Made by a program: the position numbers and the translations under genes
Assembly: GCA_905233825.1 (NCBI GenBank)
Contig: CAJOFE010000022.1
Location: 1-46,456 of the forward strand
DNA length: 46,456 bases
Origin: an uncultured Prevotella sp.
GTDB lineage: Bacteria; Bacteroidota; Bacteroidia; Bacteroidales; Bacteroidaceae
Direction: 5' to 3'
Shown here: positions 33,802-43,730 of the stretch, one piece after another
How positions within the stretch are numbered: the first letter of the stretch is position 1
How the letters are laid out: every line of letters begins with the position of its first letter
The notes under the pieces: model-generated
Databases searched by the model: none
The model's input: only the letters and a program-made list of their open reading frames with translations
Told to the model about the DNA's origin: nothing

Positions 33802-35070
33802 TTACAATCGGAGTCTGTGGTCAATGCAAGAGGGAAGTTCTTCCTCGTAATGACTTACCATGATAAGCGTCTGGGTAGGGTCAGCACAATAGTCGTTGAT
33901 GATGTCTTTAACCAGTTGCTGACGTTGCATATCCAACCCATGCATAGGTTCGTCGAGAATGAGCAGACTGGGATTCTTGACAAAGGCCCGGCATACCAGC
34001 ACCAATCGTTGTTCGCCGCTGGATAGTTGTAAGAAAGAGCGGTCGGCTAAATCGGCAATGTTGAATGTTTCCATCCATTGCAGGCATTGTTGGCGTTCAT
34101 CCTCGTTCATGCGCACATAGAGCCCTACGGTATCTTTCAGGCCGCTGGCAACAATGTGGATGGCGGGCAGGTTACGGCGATAGGAGCGGTGAAGCTCAGG
34201 GGATACATAGCCGATGTGACGCTTGATCTCCCAGATGCTTTCGCCCGTACCTCGCTGATGACCGAACAAGGCGATGTTGCAGGCATAGGACTGGGGATTG
34301 TCGGCACAAACCAACGAGAGCAGGGTGGATTTTCCACTACCGTTGCGCCCGGATAGTGCCCAATGCTCACCTTGACATACCGTCCATGAAAGACGGTCGA
34401 GAATGGTACGCTCACCATAGCGGATGGAGACATCTGTCATGCGGATGACTTCAGGAGAGTGGTGAGTGGTGAGTGGTGAGGGGAGAGAGGTGGACGACAA
34501 GGGGCGACGGAATTCCTGTTCATCGGTAGTCCAGATAATTTCATCTGCAAAATCGGGAATCTCTCCAGGACGCGCCACTATCAAATAGAGCTTCATGCCC
34601 TGCTCCTTCAATTGCCTGAGTAGTTGGCTGAGCATGGTACGTGCTTCTGCATCCAGTCCGATAAAGGGATTGTCGAGGATAAGTATCTCAGGATTAGCCA
34701 TCAGGGTTTTCACCAGTTGCATCTTGCGAAGCTCGCCGCTGGAAAGAGAAATGACGTACTTACCGAGTAGCGCCTCCATGCCTAACAGCTGATAGAGGCG
34801 TTGCAGGTTTTGCCGTCGGGTAGGGGTGTCGCTGCCAGAGAGGAGGAATGAGCGTTCGAGGGCATCTGCCACGTAGGGCGTTTCTTCCTCGATGTCGTGC
34901 TGGTTCCATCGTTGTTGCAGATAGTAGCTGCGGTCGGTGATGGTGCCATAGGTGTCGCAGAAAGCCACATAACGCACACTATCACTATGCAGCTCACGTC
35001 GCATGCGTTCTACCATCAGCGTCTTGCCGCTGGCATTCAGTCCGGCGATGGCTATTGTTTTGGTTTCCAT
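33802..35070 (-). CDS. Double ABC ATPase, ModF-like, with degenerate first site
   Basis: A 422-aa soluble protein of two ABC domains with no membrane segments, resembling ModF/PhrA. Domain 1 has a relaxed Walker A (GLNASGKT, about residues 9-16), signature LSSGELRKM and Walker B ILILDNP, where Asn replaces the catalytic Glu. Domain 2 has a canonical [18 protein letters not shown] and LLILDEP. The domains are joined by a linker containing the repeat-derived [12 protein letters not shown] (34455-34490). Substrate unknown. The start at 35070 is chosen because the frame upstream runs inside ruvC; the two genes overlap by 19 bp. Confidence 0.78.
   Translation of the reverse strand: METKTIAIAGLNASGKTLMVERMRRELHSDSVRYVAFCDTYGTITDRSYYLQQRWNQHDIEEETPYVADALERSFLLSGSDTPTRRQNLQRLYQLLGMEALLGKYVISLSSGELRKMQLVKTLMANPEILILDNPFIGLDAEARTMLSQLLRQLKEQGMKLYLIVARPGEIPDFADEIIWTTDEQEFRRPLSSTSLPSPLTTHHSPEVIRMTDVSIRYGERTILDRLSWTVCQGEHWALSGRNGSGKSTLLSLVCADNPQSYACNIALFGHQRGTGESIWEIKRHIGYVSPELHRSYRRNLPAIHIVASGLKDTVGLYVRMNEDERQQCLQWMETFNIADLADRSFLQLSSGEQRLVLVCRAFVKNPSLLILDEPMHGLDMQRQQLVKDIINDYCADPTQTLIMVSHYEEELPSCIDHRLRL
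34455..34490 (-). repeat. In-frame GTGGTGAGT tandem tract in the ABC ATPase gene
   Basis: Three tandem GTGGTGAG(T) units on the plus strand, i.e. CTCACCACT on the coding strand, followed by a GGGAGAGAGG tract. It encodes the linker between the two ATPase domains. It is the same repeat type as 9879-9917. Confidence 0.55.
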
Positions 35071-35645
35071 ACCTTTGTCTGGTTCTTGTTCACGAAATCC
35101 TTCCACCCTCTGTAGTGTGGCGCATCGGTATTGGGACGCCCCATTTGTAGGTAATGACAGTAGGCGGCAGCTAAGGCGTCGGTGGCATCCATAAACTTGC
35201 CCATTTCTTCCTCGGGAATCTTCAACAAGCGTTGCAGCATGCCGGCCACCTGTTCCTTTGATGCATTGCCGTTGCCAGTCAGAGCCATCTTGATTTTCAT
35301 GGGAGCATATTCGTGAATGGGAACATCGCGTTCGATAGCAGCGGCAATGGCCACTCCTTGAGCACGGCCTAACTTGAGCATCGACTGTACGTTCTTTCCA
35401 AAGAATGGAGCCTCGATAGCCAGCTCATCGGGCAGGTAGGACTGGATGATGCCTGTTACGCGCTCGAAGATGTGGCCTAGTTTCAGGTAGGCATCGTCGA
35501 ATTTGCGCAGGTCGATGATACCCATCGTCACCATTTCGGCCTGCTGGCTAACGCGCCGTGTTCCTTGCATGCCGCTTGTAACATGCAGCACACCATAGCC
35601 CATTATATTCGTTCCAGGGTCGATACCCAGTATTATCTTCTCCAT
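35052..35645 (-). CDS. ruvC: Holliday junction endonuclease RuvC
   Basis: A 197-aa resolvase. [16 protein letters not shown] begins at residue 4 with the first catalytic Asp; [22 protein letters not shown] (second acidic residue) lies near residue 75; [12 protein letters not shown] near the end supplies the last acidic residues. It cuts four-way junctions with RuvAB; ruvA and ruvB are not in the window. The ATG at 35645 lies 10 nt past the -7 box at 35662-35655, giving a very short leader. A TTG upstream in frame falls inside that box and is rejected. Confidence 0.92.
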   Translation of the reverse strand: MEKIILGIDPGTNIMGYGVLHVTSGMQGTRRVSQQAEMVTMGIIDLRKFDDAYLKLGHIFERVTGIIQSYLPDELAIEAPFFGKNVQSMLKLGRAQGVAIAAAIERDVPIHEYAPMKIKMALTGNGNASKEQVAGMLQRLLKIPEEEMGKFMDATDALAAAYCHYLQMGRPNTDAPHYRGWKDFVNKNQTKVWKPKQ

Positions 35646-35654
35646 AAGTGCATG

Positions 35655-35662
35655 CAAAGGTA
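35655..35662 (-). promoter_or_regulatory. -7 box of the ruvC-ABC unit
   Basis: TACCTTTG on the minus strand. The -33 candidate is poor (TTTC, about 22 bp upstream). The start codon is 10 nt downstream. Confidence 0.6.
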
Positions 35663-35712
35663 ATCATTTTTTGCATATTTTCCCGAAAATAAGGAATTTT
35701 CTTTTGTAATTA

Positions 35713-35744
35713 TTTGGAAAATTCAAATATTTACATTATTTTTG
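35713..35744 (+). promoter_or_regulatory. Promoter of the regulator-kinase gene
   Basis: -33 TTTG at 35713-35716, a 20-bp spacer, and -7 TATTTTTG at 35737-35744; the gene starts at 35767. Confidence 0.7.
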
Positions 35745-35766
35745 CAGGCAGAAAGAACAAATCGCA

Positions 35767-36909
35767 ATGGAAACACCAGAGAAGTTTGACTCAAACATCA
35801 ATAAAAGTGATTACAAAATCCTGATTGTTGATGACGTGGTGAGTAATGTACTGTTGTTGAAAATTCTTCTCAGCAATGAGAAGTTTCAAGTGTGCACGGC
35901 CAATTGCGGAGAAATGTGTATTGAGCAGACGAAGGCAGAAATGCCTGACCTCATCTTACTTGACGTGATGATGCCAGGCATCGACGGTTTCCAGACGGCT
36001 GGTATCTTGAAGAAAGATCCTGTGACGGCTAACATCCCTATCATATTCCTGACAGCATTAAACAATCCCAGCGATTTGGTACATGGCTTCCAAGTGGGTG
36101 CTAGCGATTTCCTGACGAAACCTTTTAACAAGGAAGAGCTATTAGTGCGTGTGATGCATCAGGTAGAACTGGTGGCAGCCAAGCGTCTTATTGAGCGGCA
36201 GAATACAGAGTTGAAAGCCACGATAGGCAACCGCGACAAGATGTATTCTGTCATCGCTCACGACTTGCGTTCGCCTATGGCCAGCATCCGCATGGTGCTC
36301 AATTTGGTGGTAAGTGCCGTGACTCCCGAAGTAGTAGGTCCTGAGCTCTTTGAGTTGCTCGATAAGGCCAATAAAGAGTCGGAAGATGTTCATGACCTGT
36401 TAGATAACCTGCTGAAATGGACGAAGAGCCAGACAGGACGTCTGAGTGTGGTGACGCAAGACCTTGATCTGAATGATATCATACCTGGAGTGGTGGATAT
36501 CTTTGAGATGATCGCATTGACGAAGAATATCAAGCTGGAGTATCATGGTGTTGGCTCTTTGGTTGTCCGTGCAGACAATGACATGCTGAAGACGGTGGTG
36601 AGAAACTTCATGTCGAACGCTGTGAAGTTCAGCCCGGAAGGTAGCTCCATACAGATTACCGTGAAGCAGGAGGGCGACTTCGCTAAAGTTAGCGTTCGCG
36701 ATCATGGTGTGGGTATCGCACCAGATCGTTTGTCGGGAATATTCCATAAGGGTGAGACAACCTATGGCACCGGGGGCGAAGAAGGGTCAGGCCTGGGCTT
36801 GCAGTTGTGTGCCGACTTTGCCCGTAAGAATGGCGGTGACGTATCGGTAGAATCAGTACTTGGAGAAGGCTCTACTTTCAGCGTTTTTATTCCGCTGAAG
36901 AAAGGATAG
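35767..36909 (+). CDS. Response regulator-histidine kinase fusion (receiver first)
   Basis: A 380-aa cytoplasmic signalling protein. An N-terminal receiver domain (about 15-135) has ILIVDDV, LLDVMMPG (phospho-acceptor Asp66), FLTAL and the lysine of FLTKPF. A linker leads to a HisKA domain with VIAHDLRSPM (His165) and a HATPase_c domain with NFMSNAVKFSP (N-box), DHGVGIAPDRL (G1) and GSGLGLQLC (G2). There is no sensor or membrane segment, so it probably receives phosphate or signals from another protein. The order receiver then kinase is the reverse of usual hybrid kinases. No partner regulator is adjacent. Confidence 0.88.
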   Translation: METPEKFDSNINKSDYKILIVDDVVSNVLLLKILLSNEKFQVCTANCGEMCIEQTKAEMPDLILLDVMMPGIDGFQTAGILKKDPVTANIPIIFLTALNNPSDLVHGFQVGASDFLTKPFNKEELLVRVMHQVELVAAKRLIERQNTELKATIGNRDKMYSVIAHDLRSPMASIRMVLNLVVSAVTPEVVGPELFELLDKANKESEDVHDLLDNLLKWTKSQTGRLSVVTQDLDLNDIIPGVVDIFEMIALTKNIKLEYHGVGSLVVRADNDMLKTVVRNFMSNAVKFSPEGSSIQITVKQEGDFAKVSVRDHGVGIAPDRLSGIFHKGETTYGTGGEEGSGLGLQLCADFARKNGGDVSVESVLGEGSTFSVFIPLKKG

Positions 36910-36924
36910 GCTTCGACATAGATT

Positions 36925-36984
36925 TTGTGGCTTGAGAATTAAAAAAACTTAATTGGCAATAATTCTCAAGCCACAATCTCTTTT
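36925..36984 (+). terminator. Strong hairpin terminator before rho
   Basis: A perfect 17-bp stem (36925-36941 with 36960-36976) around an 18-nt loop, followed by TCTCTTTT. It separates the kinase gene from rho. Confidence 0.8.
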
Positions 36985-37001
36985 ATCTCGGATAAAATGA
37001 T

Positions 37002-37009
37002 TACCTTTG
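37002..37009 (+). promoter_or_regulatory. -7 box of rho
   Basis: TACCTTTG about 90 nt before the rho start. The -33 region falls in the T-run of the preceding terminator without an exact TTTG. The leader contains a CGTTTC/GAAACG mini-hairpin (37028-37046), which may be incidental. Confidence 0.6.
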
Positions 37010-37098
37010 CATTCGATTTCTGAAAGACGTTTCTGTTCAGGAAACGCTACATATTTCAATGTCATTATCCCAAAACAAATTTTATACATACTATATTT

Positions 37099-39042
37099 AT
37101 GTACACTAAGGAAGAATTAGAACAGATGGAGGTTACCCAGCTGATGGAAATTGCTGGGCAGCTGGGAGTAAAAGTGTCGCAGAACGATTCTCTGGAAACA
37201 GTAATATATGATATTTTAGACAAGGCAGCCATAGAGAGTGCAGCCAATAGCTCGGTAACGGCCAAACGTAAGCGTACACGTATCTCAAAGAAAGATACGG
37301 ATCATGTGTATAGTGTCAGCGGTAAAGATGGGGAAAACCTCGACTCGAAGCCTGCAAAAGGAAAGAAGGTGGAAGCTCCCTCGCTCTTTAACGATATTCC
37401 CGTAGAGAGCAAGGAAGAGCCTGTTCAGGCAGAAGAACCTGAACAGCCTGAACAGCCTAAGAAGCGCAGGGGGAGGAAATCGAAGGCCGAGCTTGCTGCC
37501 ATTGCTGCAGCAGAGGCAGAGAAGGCTGAGGCGGAAAAGGCTGCCGCAACAGCTGAGCAGCCGGCTGAAGAGGTAATTGTCGATGTTCCTGAGGCAAGCC
37601 TTGAAGAAAACAGTACAGAAGAGGCTCCCGATCGTGATATGCTGGAGCAGCTGCAAGAAAAGATGTCGCATTATCACGTTGAAAGTGAAAGAGTTCAAGG
37701 CGAGTATCAGTATGATGATGATATGGCTGATGACTATGGCGTGTGGGCTGATGATCCAAATGACGGTACCGACTTTATTACTCTGGTTGATCTTCCTATT
37801 GAAGACCAGTCAGCTATTCCTACTTTGGATATTTTCGATCGTCCTGTTGCTCCACAGCAGCCTGAAACCATGTTCCAGTCGGTTCCTGCGCCGGTTATGA
37901 ATACCAATGCCAATTATGACTTCTCTGATATTATCACGGGAAATGGCGTTTTGGAGATTCTGCAAGACGGATATGGCTTCTTGCGTTCCAGCGACTATAA
38001 CTATCTGTCTTCTCCTGACGACATATATGTGTCTCCGCAGCAAATAAAAAAATACTCGCTGAAGACTGGCGATGTGGTTGATTGCACGGTGCGTCCTCCG
38101 CATGACAATGAGAAGTATTTCGCCATGTCCACCGTGAATGCTATCAATGGCCGTCATCCTGAGGAAGTGCGCGACCGCGTCAGTTTCGAGCATCTCACAC
38201 CGCTTTTCCCAGAGGAGAAATTCATGCTTTGTGGCAATCCGCAGACCACTAATCCTTCAACGCGCATCGTGGATCTTTTCTCTCCCATCGGTAAGGGCCA
38301 GCGTGCACTCATCGTGGCTCAGCCCAAGACTGGTAAGACCATCCTGATGAAAGACATTGCCAATGCCATCGCCGCCAACCATCCCGAGGCATACATCATG
38401 ATGTTGCTCATCGACGAGCGCCCGGAGGAGGTGACCGATATGGCCCGTACCGTGAATGCTGAGGTCATCGCCTCTACTTTCGATGAGCCTGCCGACCGTC
38501 ATGTGAAGATTGCCGGCATCGTATTGGAGAAAGCCAAGCGTATGGTAGAGTGTGGTCACGATGTGGTTATCTTCCTCGATAGCATCACTCGTCTTGCTCG
38601 TGCATATAATACGGTGGCTCCAGCCAGCGGTAAGGTGCTTACGGGTGGTGTCGATGCCAATGCTTTGCAGAAGCCGAAGCGTTTCTTCGGTGCTGCACGA
38701 AAGATTGAGAACGGCGGCTCGCTCACCATCATTGCTACGGCTCTCGTCGATACTGGCTCCAAGATGGATGAGGTCATCTTCGAGGAGTTCAAGGGAACAG
38801 GTAACTCTGAAATCCAGCTCGACCGCATGCTGTCGAATAAGCGTATCTTCCCGTCGATGAACTTGGTACAGTCGAGCACACGTCGTGATGACCTGCTGCA
38901 GGATCAGACCACGTTGAACCGTATGTGGATTATCCGCAAGTTCATTGCTGAGATGAATCCCATCGAGGCCATGAATACAGTTTATGACCGACTTGTACAG
39001 AGCAAGAATAATGAGGAGTTCCTCATGTCAATGAATGGTTAA
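37099..39042 (+). CDS. rho: Transcription termination factor Rho with long disordered insertion
   Basis: A 647-aa protein, well above the roughly 420 of E. coli Rho. The N-terminal helical SAP-like segment (1-50) is followed by about 215 residues of low-complexity, Glu/Ala/Lys/Asp-rich sequence (about 55-270) including [12 protein letters not shown] and a very acidic DDDMADDYG part. The cold-shock RNA-binding domain follows ([15 protein letters not shown], about 280), then the ATPase with AQPKTGKT (Walker A, 407-414), LIDERPEEV and [13 protein letters not shown]. In Bacteroides thetaiotaomicron the Rho insertion is reported to drive condensate formation. A lipoprotein gene follows 12 bp downstream. 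Confidence 0.94.
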   Translation: MYTKEELEQMEVTQLMEIAGQLGVKVSQNDSLETVIYDILDKAAIESAANSSVTAKRKRTRISKKDTDHVYSVSGKDGENLDSKPAKGKKVEAPSLFNDIPVESKEEPVQAEEPEQPEQPKKRRGRKSKAELAAIAAAEAEKAEAEKAAATAEQPAEEVIVDVPEASLEENSTEEAPDRDMLEQLQEKMSHYHVESERVQGEYQYDDDMADDYGVWADDPNDGTDFITLVDLPIEDQSAIPTLDIFDRPVAPQQPETMFQSVPAPVMNTNANYDFSDIITGNGVLEILQDGYGFLRSSDYNYLSSPDDIYVSPQQIKKYSLKTGDVVDCTVRPPHDNEKYFAMSTVNAINGRHPEEVRDRVSFEHLTPLFPEEKFMLCGNPQTTNPSTRIVDLFSPIGKGQRALIVAQPKTGKTILMKDIANAIAANHPEAYIMMLLIDERPEEVTDMARTVNAEVIASTFDEPADRHVKIAGIVLEKAKRMVECGHDVVIFLDSITRLARAYNTVAPASGKVLTGGVDANALQKPKRFFGAARKIENGGSLTIIATALVDTGSKMDEVIFEEFKGTGNSEIQLDRMLSNKRIFPSMNLVQSSTRRDDLLQDQTTLNRMWIIRKFIAEMNPIEAMNTVYDRLVQSKNNEEFLMSMNG

Positions 39043-39054
39043 AGAAATAAGTCT

Positions 39055-39615
39055 ATGAAACATCTGATGCTTGTGTTGGCAGCATGTATGATGGTGCTTG
39101 TTGCCTGTAAGGAAAAGAAACATGTCAATGATGGTATCATCACCACCGACTATGAAATGCCAAAACCGTCAGAGGCTCCGATTGCTATGCCGGCGCAGAC
39201 AAATAAGGTGGAAGTAGAATGGAAAGACAGTCGTTATGCTATTGCGATTGCACGTATGCCTGCCGACTCTCTTTCCAAGGTGACCGATGAAATTGGCCAG
39301 CAGTATATCGATAATGTGGTGAAGATTTCTATTACCCGTTCTGACGGCACATCATTCTTCAACCGTTCATTTGCAAAGTCTGCCTTTATGGAATGGTTAG
39401 AGGACGACTATCGCCTTCATGCTGTGCTTGAGGACATCACGTTCTTCGGGGTGGAGGGACAGGAACTTGTCTTTACTGCTGCCCTGAATCATCCCGCTGC
39501 TTCTGATGACGAAGCCATCGACTTGCGACTGTCCGTGAATGCACAAGGACAGGTGAATATTGGCCTTTATGATGATAATCAGCGTGATGACCTGAAGATG
39601 TCAGACGCGGAATAG
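39055..39615 (+). CDS. Small lipoprotein, DUF4738-like
   Basis: A 186-aa protein with a lipoprotein signal (MKHLMLVLAACMMVLVAC; Cys18). The mature part contains YEMPKPSEAPIAM, then a beta-rich domain (YAIAIARMPADSLSKV, VVKISITRSDGTSFFNRSF, LEDITFFGVEGQELVF). It resembles the DUF4738 lipoproteins I recall from Bacteroidales; function unknown. It starts 12 bp after rho, so it may be co-transcribed. Its last 37 bp overlap a HAD phosphatase gene on the opposite strand. Confidence 0.65.
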   Translation: MKHLMLVLAACMMVLVACKEKKHVNDGIITTDYEMPKPSEAPIAMPAQTNKVEVEWKDSRYAIAIARMPADSLSKVTDEIGQQYIDNVVKISITRSDGTSFFNRSFAKSAFMEWLEDDYRLHAVLEDITFFGVEGQELVFTAALNHPAASDDEAIDLRLSVNAQGQVNIGLYDDNQRDDLKMSDAE

Positions 39616-40313
39616 CATAGCTGTTCCATGCTGTCCATCAGCAAGCTGGCTCCCTCATTTATTAGCAGTTCCGAAGGAAGGTTGCCGGTGTTTACGGCAA
39701 TGGTGAAAATCCTGGCAGCCACTCCTGCACGTATCCCTAATGGAGCATTCTCAACGACGAAGGCTTCCCAAGGTTTAAGATTTCCTGCTTTCTGCAGCCC
39801 CATCAGGTAAGGATCTGGATGGGGCTTTCCTTTTTTGATGTCGTATGCCGTGACAATATGGGCATCATCTACAAAGTCCCCGTAGTCATGTAACAGCCGC
39901 GCAATGAGCGGACGCTGGCCGCTACCCGTCACTACGCCAATGGTCAGGTGGCTGTCGTGTATCTTCTGCATGAGTTCCAGGGCACCGGGCATCATGGGGG
40001 GCTTCTTCATTTCGTGGAAGATGTGCGTCTTCAGGTTGTACATCTCCTGCGCATCTTCCTCGCTGATGTCATGTCCTTGTTGTTGCTTCACCATTTGGCG
40101 AATGGTATCAACGCCTCGCTGTCCCTCGGTGGCGTAGGCATCTTCGTGAGTCATTATAATGCCATATTCCTTCATCGACTGTTCCCAGGCTATGGCATGA
40201 TTAGGCATGGAGTCGTAGAGCACGCCGTCCATGTCGAAAAGCACGGCCTTGGGACATAATGCCTCAAAGCCGTGTTTTTCTAAGTATTGCTTAATGCATA
40301 ATTCAATCTTCAC
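39579..40313 (-). CDS. HAD-family phosphatase
   Basis: A 244-aa protein. Motif I is [15 protein letters not shown], motif II VVTGSGQ, the motif III lysine lies in [10 protein letters not shown], and motif IV is [12 protein letters not shown]. These place it in subfamily IA (beta-phosphoglucomutase/phosphatase type); the substrate is unknown. The likely start is GTG 40313 ([11 protein letters not shown]) because the frame upstream is shadow sequence of pgi. It overlaps pgi by 11 bp as the last gene of the prfA-pyrF-pgi unit, and its 3' end overlaps the convergent lipoprotein gene. Confidence 0.8.
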   Translation of the reverse strand: MKIELCIKQYLEKHGFEALCPKAVLFDMDGVLYDSMPNHAIAWEQSMKEYGIIMTHEDAYATEGQRGVDTIRQMVKQQQGHDISEEDAQEMYNLKTHIFHEMKKPPMMPGALELMQKIHDSHLTIGVVTGSGQRPLIARLLHDYGDFVDDAHIVTAYDIKKGKPHPDPYLMGLQKAGNLKPWEAFVVENAPLGIRAGVAARIFTIAVNTGNLPSELLINEGASLLMDSMEQLCYSASDIFRSSR

Positions 40314-41658
40314 TATTGAGCCTTTCCTTGATGGCCTTGCTCTCAGCCTCGTAGCCGGGCTTGTCGAGCAGGGCGAACATGTTCTTCTTGTAGGCCTCCA
40401 CACCAGGTTGGTTGAAAGGATTCACGCCAAGCACGTTGCCGCTGATGCCACAGCCTATTTCGAAGAAGTAGATGAGCTGGCCAATGTAGAACTCGTTCAG
40501 TTTGGGGACGCTGATGCGGATGTTGGGCACGCCGCCATCGACGTGAGCCAGACGGGTGCCGAGCTCGGCCATCTTGTTCACCTCATCCACACGCTTGCCG
40601 GCAAGGAAGTTCAGACCGTCCAGATTTTCCTCGTCCTCGGGGAAGAGCAGTTTCTTCTCAGGTTCCTCAATGCTGATGACGGTCTCGAAAATGGTACGTT
40701 CGCCGTCCTGAATCCACTGACCCATCGAGTGCAGGTCGGTGGTGAAATCGACGCTAGCGGGGAAGATGCCCTTCTTGTCCTTGCCCTCGCTCTCGCCGTA
40801 GAGTTGCTTCCACCACTCGCTCATGAAGTGGAGCTTCGGCTGGTAGTTCACCATAATCTCAATCTTCTTGCCGTTCTGATAGAGCACGTTGCGCACGGCA
40901 GCATACTGGGCTGCAGGGTTCTCGGCAAAGGGAACGCCGGGGGCGCAAGCCTTTTCCATCGTCTGGGCGCCTTCTACGAGTGCCTTGATGTTGAAACCAG
41001 CACAGGCAATGGGCAGCAAGCCGACAGGAGTCAATACCGAGAAGCGACCGCCCACGTTGTCGGGAATGATGAAGCTCTTGTAGCCCTCCTTGTCTGCGCA
41101 GGTGCGGGCGGCACCACGCTTGGCATCAGTCACGGCCACAATAACCTTCTTGGCCTCGTCCTTGCCGCGCTGAGCCTCGCATTGCTTCTTTAGCAGACGG
41201 AAAGTGAGGGCGGTCTCGGTGGTCGTTCCCGACTTAGAGATGTTAATCACGCCGAACTTCTTGTCTTTCAGATACTCGGTCAGTTCGAAGAGATAGTCCT
41301 CACCAATGTTATTGCCGGCGAAGAGAATGGTTGGGTTTGCCTTGTCCTGGATGAGCCAGCTGAAGCTGTTGCTCAGGGCTTCGATGACAGCACGGGCACC
41401 GAGGTAGCTTCCACCGATGCCGGCTACGACGATGGCCTCGCAGTTCTCGCGCAGCACGTTGGCGCATTGCTGCAGTTCGTCGAGGAAATCGGAGGTGATG
41501 CCCGAGGGCAGGTGCAGCCAGCCTAAGAAGTCGTTGCCTGGGCATGTGCTGTTCTCCATGGCTTCTTGTGCGGCCTTTACTTGGGGTGCAAACGCATCTA
41601 CTGCGCCAGCCTGCAGGAAGCAGGCAGCTTTCGTAATGTCTAATTGAATGTTCTTCAT
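40303..41658 (-). CDS. pgi: Glucose-6-phosphate isomerase
   Basis: A 451-aa SIS-domain enzyme interconverting glucose-6-P and fructose-6-[17 protein letters not shown] near residue 75, [16 protein letters not shown] near residue 140, the [14 protein letters not shown] segment and the C-terminal [13 protein letters not shown] identify the shorter bacterial Pgi class. It connects to the glycogen genes through glucose-6-P and may supply fructose-6-P for amino sugars. ATG 41658 is chosen; a GTG two codons upstream is possible. Confidence 0.93.
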   Translation of the reverse strand: MKNIQLDITKAACFLQAGAVDAFAPQVKAAQEAMENSTCPGNDFLGWLHLPSGITSDFLDELQQCANVLRENCEAIVVAGIGGSYLGARAVIEALSNSFSWLIQDKANPTILFAGNNIGEDYLFELTEYLKDKKFGVINISKSGTTTETALTFRLLKKQCEAQRGKDEAKKVIVAVTDAKRGAARTCADKEGYKSFIIPDNVGGRFSVLTPVGLLPIACAGFNIKALVEGAQTMEKACAPGVPFAENPAAQYAAVRNVLYQNGKKIEIMVNYQPKLHFMSEWWKQLYGESEGKDKKGIFPASVDFTTDLHSMGQWIQDGERTIFETVISIEEPEKKLLFPEDEENLDGLNFLAGKRVDEVNKMAELGTRLAHVDGGVPNIRISVPKLNEFYIGQLIYFFEIGCGISGNVLGVNPFNQPGVEAYKKNMFALLDKPGYEAESKAIKERLNSED

Positions 41659-41702
41659 ATTCACCTTTTACTATTTACAATTAATTCTTCATTCGTTATT
41701 CT

Positions 41703-42524
41703 TCATTTCAGAAGAGCGTCCATCTGTTGCTGCAGTTCGCGGGCTTTGTTGCCGGCAATCTCGGCAAAGTGGTCGTCGTTGCTGGCGTAGATGATGCCGC
41801 GACTGGAGTTCACCAGCAGGCCGCAGTCATCGTTCATGCCGTATTTGCAGACCTCTTCTAAAGAGCCGCCCTGTGCACCCACGCCGGGAACGAGCAGGAA
41901 ATGGCGCGGAGCCACTTTGCGCACGTCCTCGAACAAACGGCCTTGCGTAGCGCCGACGACATACATCATGTTCTCCTCCGTTCCCCATTGCTGACTGACA
42001 CGCAGTACCTTCTCGAACAACCGCTCTGGCTCGGGATTCATCGAGACGGTGAGCTGGAAGTCCTGACTGCCCTTGTTCGAGGTCAAGGCGAGCAGCACCA
42101 CCCATTTGTTCTCATATTGTAGGAACGGCGTCACCGAGTCCTCGCCCATATAGGGGGCGACGGTTAGCGCATCCACGTCGTACTCCTCGAAGAACGTGCG
42201 GGCATACATCTGCGACGTGTTGCCGATGTCGCCGCGTTTGGCGTCGGCAATAATGAGGTGATGGGGATGCTTCTCCTTCAGGTAGTTCACCGTCTTCACG
42301 AAGCTCTCCATGCCTTTCAGCCCGTAGGCCTCGTAGAAGGCCAGGTTCGGCTTGTAGGCCACGCAGTAGGGGGCTGTTGCGTCGATGATGGCCTTGTTAA
42401 ACTCAAACACGGGGTCGTGCAGGTCGAAGACGCATTGGGGCATCTTTTTCGGGTCAGTATCGAGACCCACGCAGAGGAAACTTCTCTTCTGCTTAATTTG
42501 TTGTATCAGTTCTTGTCTTGTCAT
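41703..42524 (-). CDS. pyrF: Orotidine 5'-phosphate decarboxylase (group 2)
   Basis: A 273-aa enzyme of UMP synthesis. LCVGLDTDP near residue 17, [12 protein letters not shown] near residue 57, the catalytic [13 protein letters not shown] near residue 92 and [15 protein letters not shown] near residue 215 identify the longer, group 2 PyrF. It starts inside the prfA stop (4-bp overlap), so it is translationally coupled to prfA. pgi follows after a 44-bp gap that is AT-rich and repetitive. Confidence 0.93.
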   Translation of the reverse strand: MTRQELIQQIKQKRSFLCVGLDTDPKKMPQCVFDLHDPVFEFNKAIIDATAPYCVAYKPNLAFYEAYGLKGMESFVKTVNYLKEKHPHHLIIADAKRGDIGNTSQMYARTFFEEYDVDALTVAPYMGEDSVTPFLQYENKWVVLLALTSNKGSQDFQLTVSMNPEPERLFEKVLRVSQQWGTEENMMYVVGATQGRLFEDVRKVAPRHFLLVPGVGAQGGSLEEVCKYGMNDDCGLLVNSSRGIIYASNDDHFAEIAGNKARELQQQMDALLK

Positions 42525-43630
42525 AATTCACTTTCTTTCATTCGTTCTGCATTCTCCGCCACGGTCAGGGCGTCGATCATGGGCTGGATGTCGCCGCCGA
42601 GGAATCCCTGCAGGTCGTGGGTGGTGAAGCCGATGCGGTGGTCGGTCACGCGGCCCTGCGGGAAGTTGTACGTGCGAATCTTCGCCGAGCGGTCGCCAGT
42701 AGAGACGAGCGTCTTGCGGCGCGAGGCGATGTCATCAACATACTTCTGGTGCTCCTTATCATATATAAAGGTATAGAGGCGACTTAGTGCGCGCTCCTTG
42801 TTCTTCGGCTGGTCGCGGGTTTCGGTACACTCGATGAGAATCTCCTCCGTCTCGCCTGTGTTCGGGTTCTTCCACATATAGCGGAGGCGCACGCCGCTCT
42901 CCACCTTGTTCACGTTCTGTCCACCGGCACCTGAAGAACGGAAAGTGTCCCACTTGATCTCGCCTTCGTTAATGTGCACCTCGAACTTGTCGGCCTCGGG
43001 CAGCACGGCTACGGTGGCGGCTGAGGTGTGCATGCGGCCTTGCGTCTCGGTGGCGGGCACGCGCTGCACGCGATGGACTCCGCTCTCATACTTCAGCGTG
43101 CCATAGACGTCAGCTCCTGAGACGGCGAAGTCAATCTCCTTATAGCCGCCCACGGCACCCTCCGAGACGTCGGTAACTGAGAGCTGCCAGCCCTTCGAGT
43201 CGCAGAAACTCTTGTACATCTTGAACAGGTCGCCGGCAAACAGGCAGGCCTCGTCGCCGCCCGTTCCAGCGCGAATCTCCATCTGCACATTCTTCGCATC
43301 TTCGGGGTCCTTGGGTATGAGGGCAATCTTGATTTCCTCCTCCAGCTTCGGCTGCAGCTCCTCGTTCGTGGCCAGCTCCTCGCGGGCCATCTCCTTCATT
43401 TCCGGGTCGTCCTCGTTGGCCAGGATGTCCTTCGCCTCCTTGATGCTGTTCAGGCAGGCGATATACCTTTTGCGGGCATCCATGATGTCGCTCAGGTCTT
43501 TATATTCCTTCGTCAGCTTGACGAAGCGTTGCTGGTCGCCAATCACGTCGGGGTCGGTAATCAACGTCGATACCTCTTCGAAGCGGGCTTCCAGACCGTC
43601 TAATTTCTCTAAAATGCTATTGTTCTCCAT
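42521..43630 (-). CDS. prfA: Peptide chain release factor 1
   Basis: A 369-aa class I release factor reading UAA/UAG. The decoding segment ([14 protein letters not shown]) holds the PxT-type tripeptide of RF1, and the peptidyl-hydrolysis motif GGQ occurs in [15 protein letters not shown] near residue 235. The N-terminal coiled-coil domain (1-100) is normal. ATG 43630 lies 10 nt past the -7 box; 13 upstream in-frame codons are rejected because they cover the promoter. Promoter: TTTG 43670-43667, 19 bp, TAACTTTG 43647-43640. Confidence 0.94.
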   Translation of the reverse strand: MENNSILEKLDGLEARFEEVSTLITDPDVIGDQQRFVKLTKEYKDLSDIMDARKRYIACLNSIKEAKDILANEDDPEMKEMAREELATNEELQPKLEEEIKIALIPKDPEDAKNVQMEIRAGTGGDEACLFAGDLFKMYKSFCDSKGWQLSVTDVSEGAVGGYKEIDFAVSGADVYGTLKYESGVHRVQRVPATETQGRMHTSAATVAVLPEADKFEVHINEGEIKWDTFRSSGAGGQNVNKVESGVRLRYMWKNPNTGETEEILIECTETRDQPKNKERALSRLYTFIYDKEHQKYVDDIASRRKTLVSTGDRSAKIRTYNFPQGRVTDHRIGFTTHDLQGFLGGDIQPMIDALTVAENAERMKESEL

Positions 43631-43639
43631 AATTGACTG

Positions 43640-43670
43640 CAAAGTTACGAAAAGTCGAGCACAAAACAAA
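43640..43670 (-). promoter_or_regulatory. Promoter of the prfA-pyrF-pgi-HAD unit
   Basis: Minus-strand -33 TTTG (43670-43667), a 19-bp spacer and -7 TAACTTTG (43647-43640), with the start codon 10 nt beyond. A second TAACTTTG at 43729-43722 lies in the neighbouring palindrome. Confidence 0.8.
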
Positions 43671-43700
43671 GAAACTTATTTCTTTTTTTGTCAAGACAGA

Positions 43701-43730
43701 GTAACTTCGCCGATTTATCGGCAAAGTTAC
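43701..43730. repeat. 30-bp near-perfect palindrome at the accessory-region border
   Basis: Two 14-bp arms (43701-43714 and 43717-43730) around TT, complementary except for one position. Each arm contains a TAACTT-type element; the right arm reads TAACTTTG on the minus strand. It could be an operator, a recombination or transposition relic, or a bidirectional terminator; a T-run lies only to the left. Confidence 0.6.
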
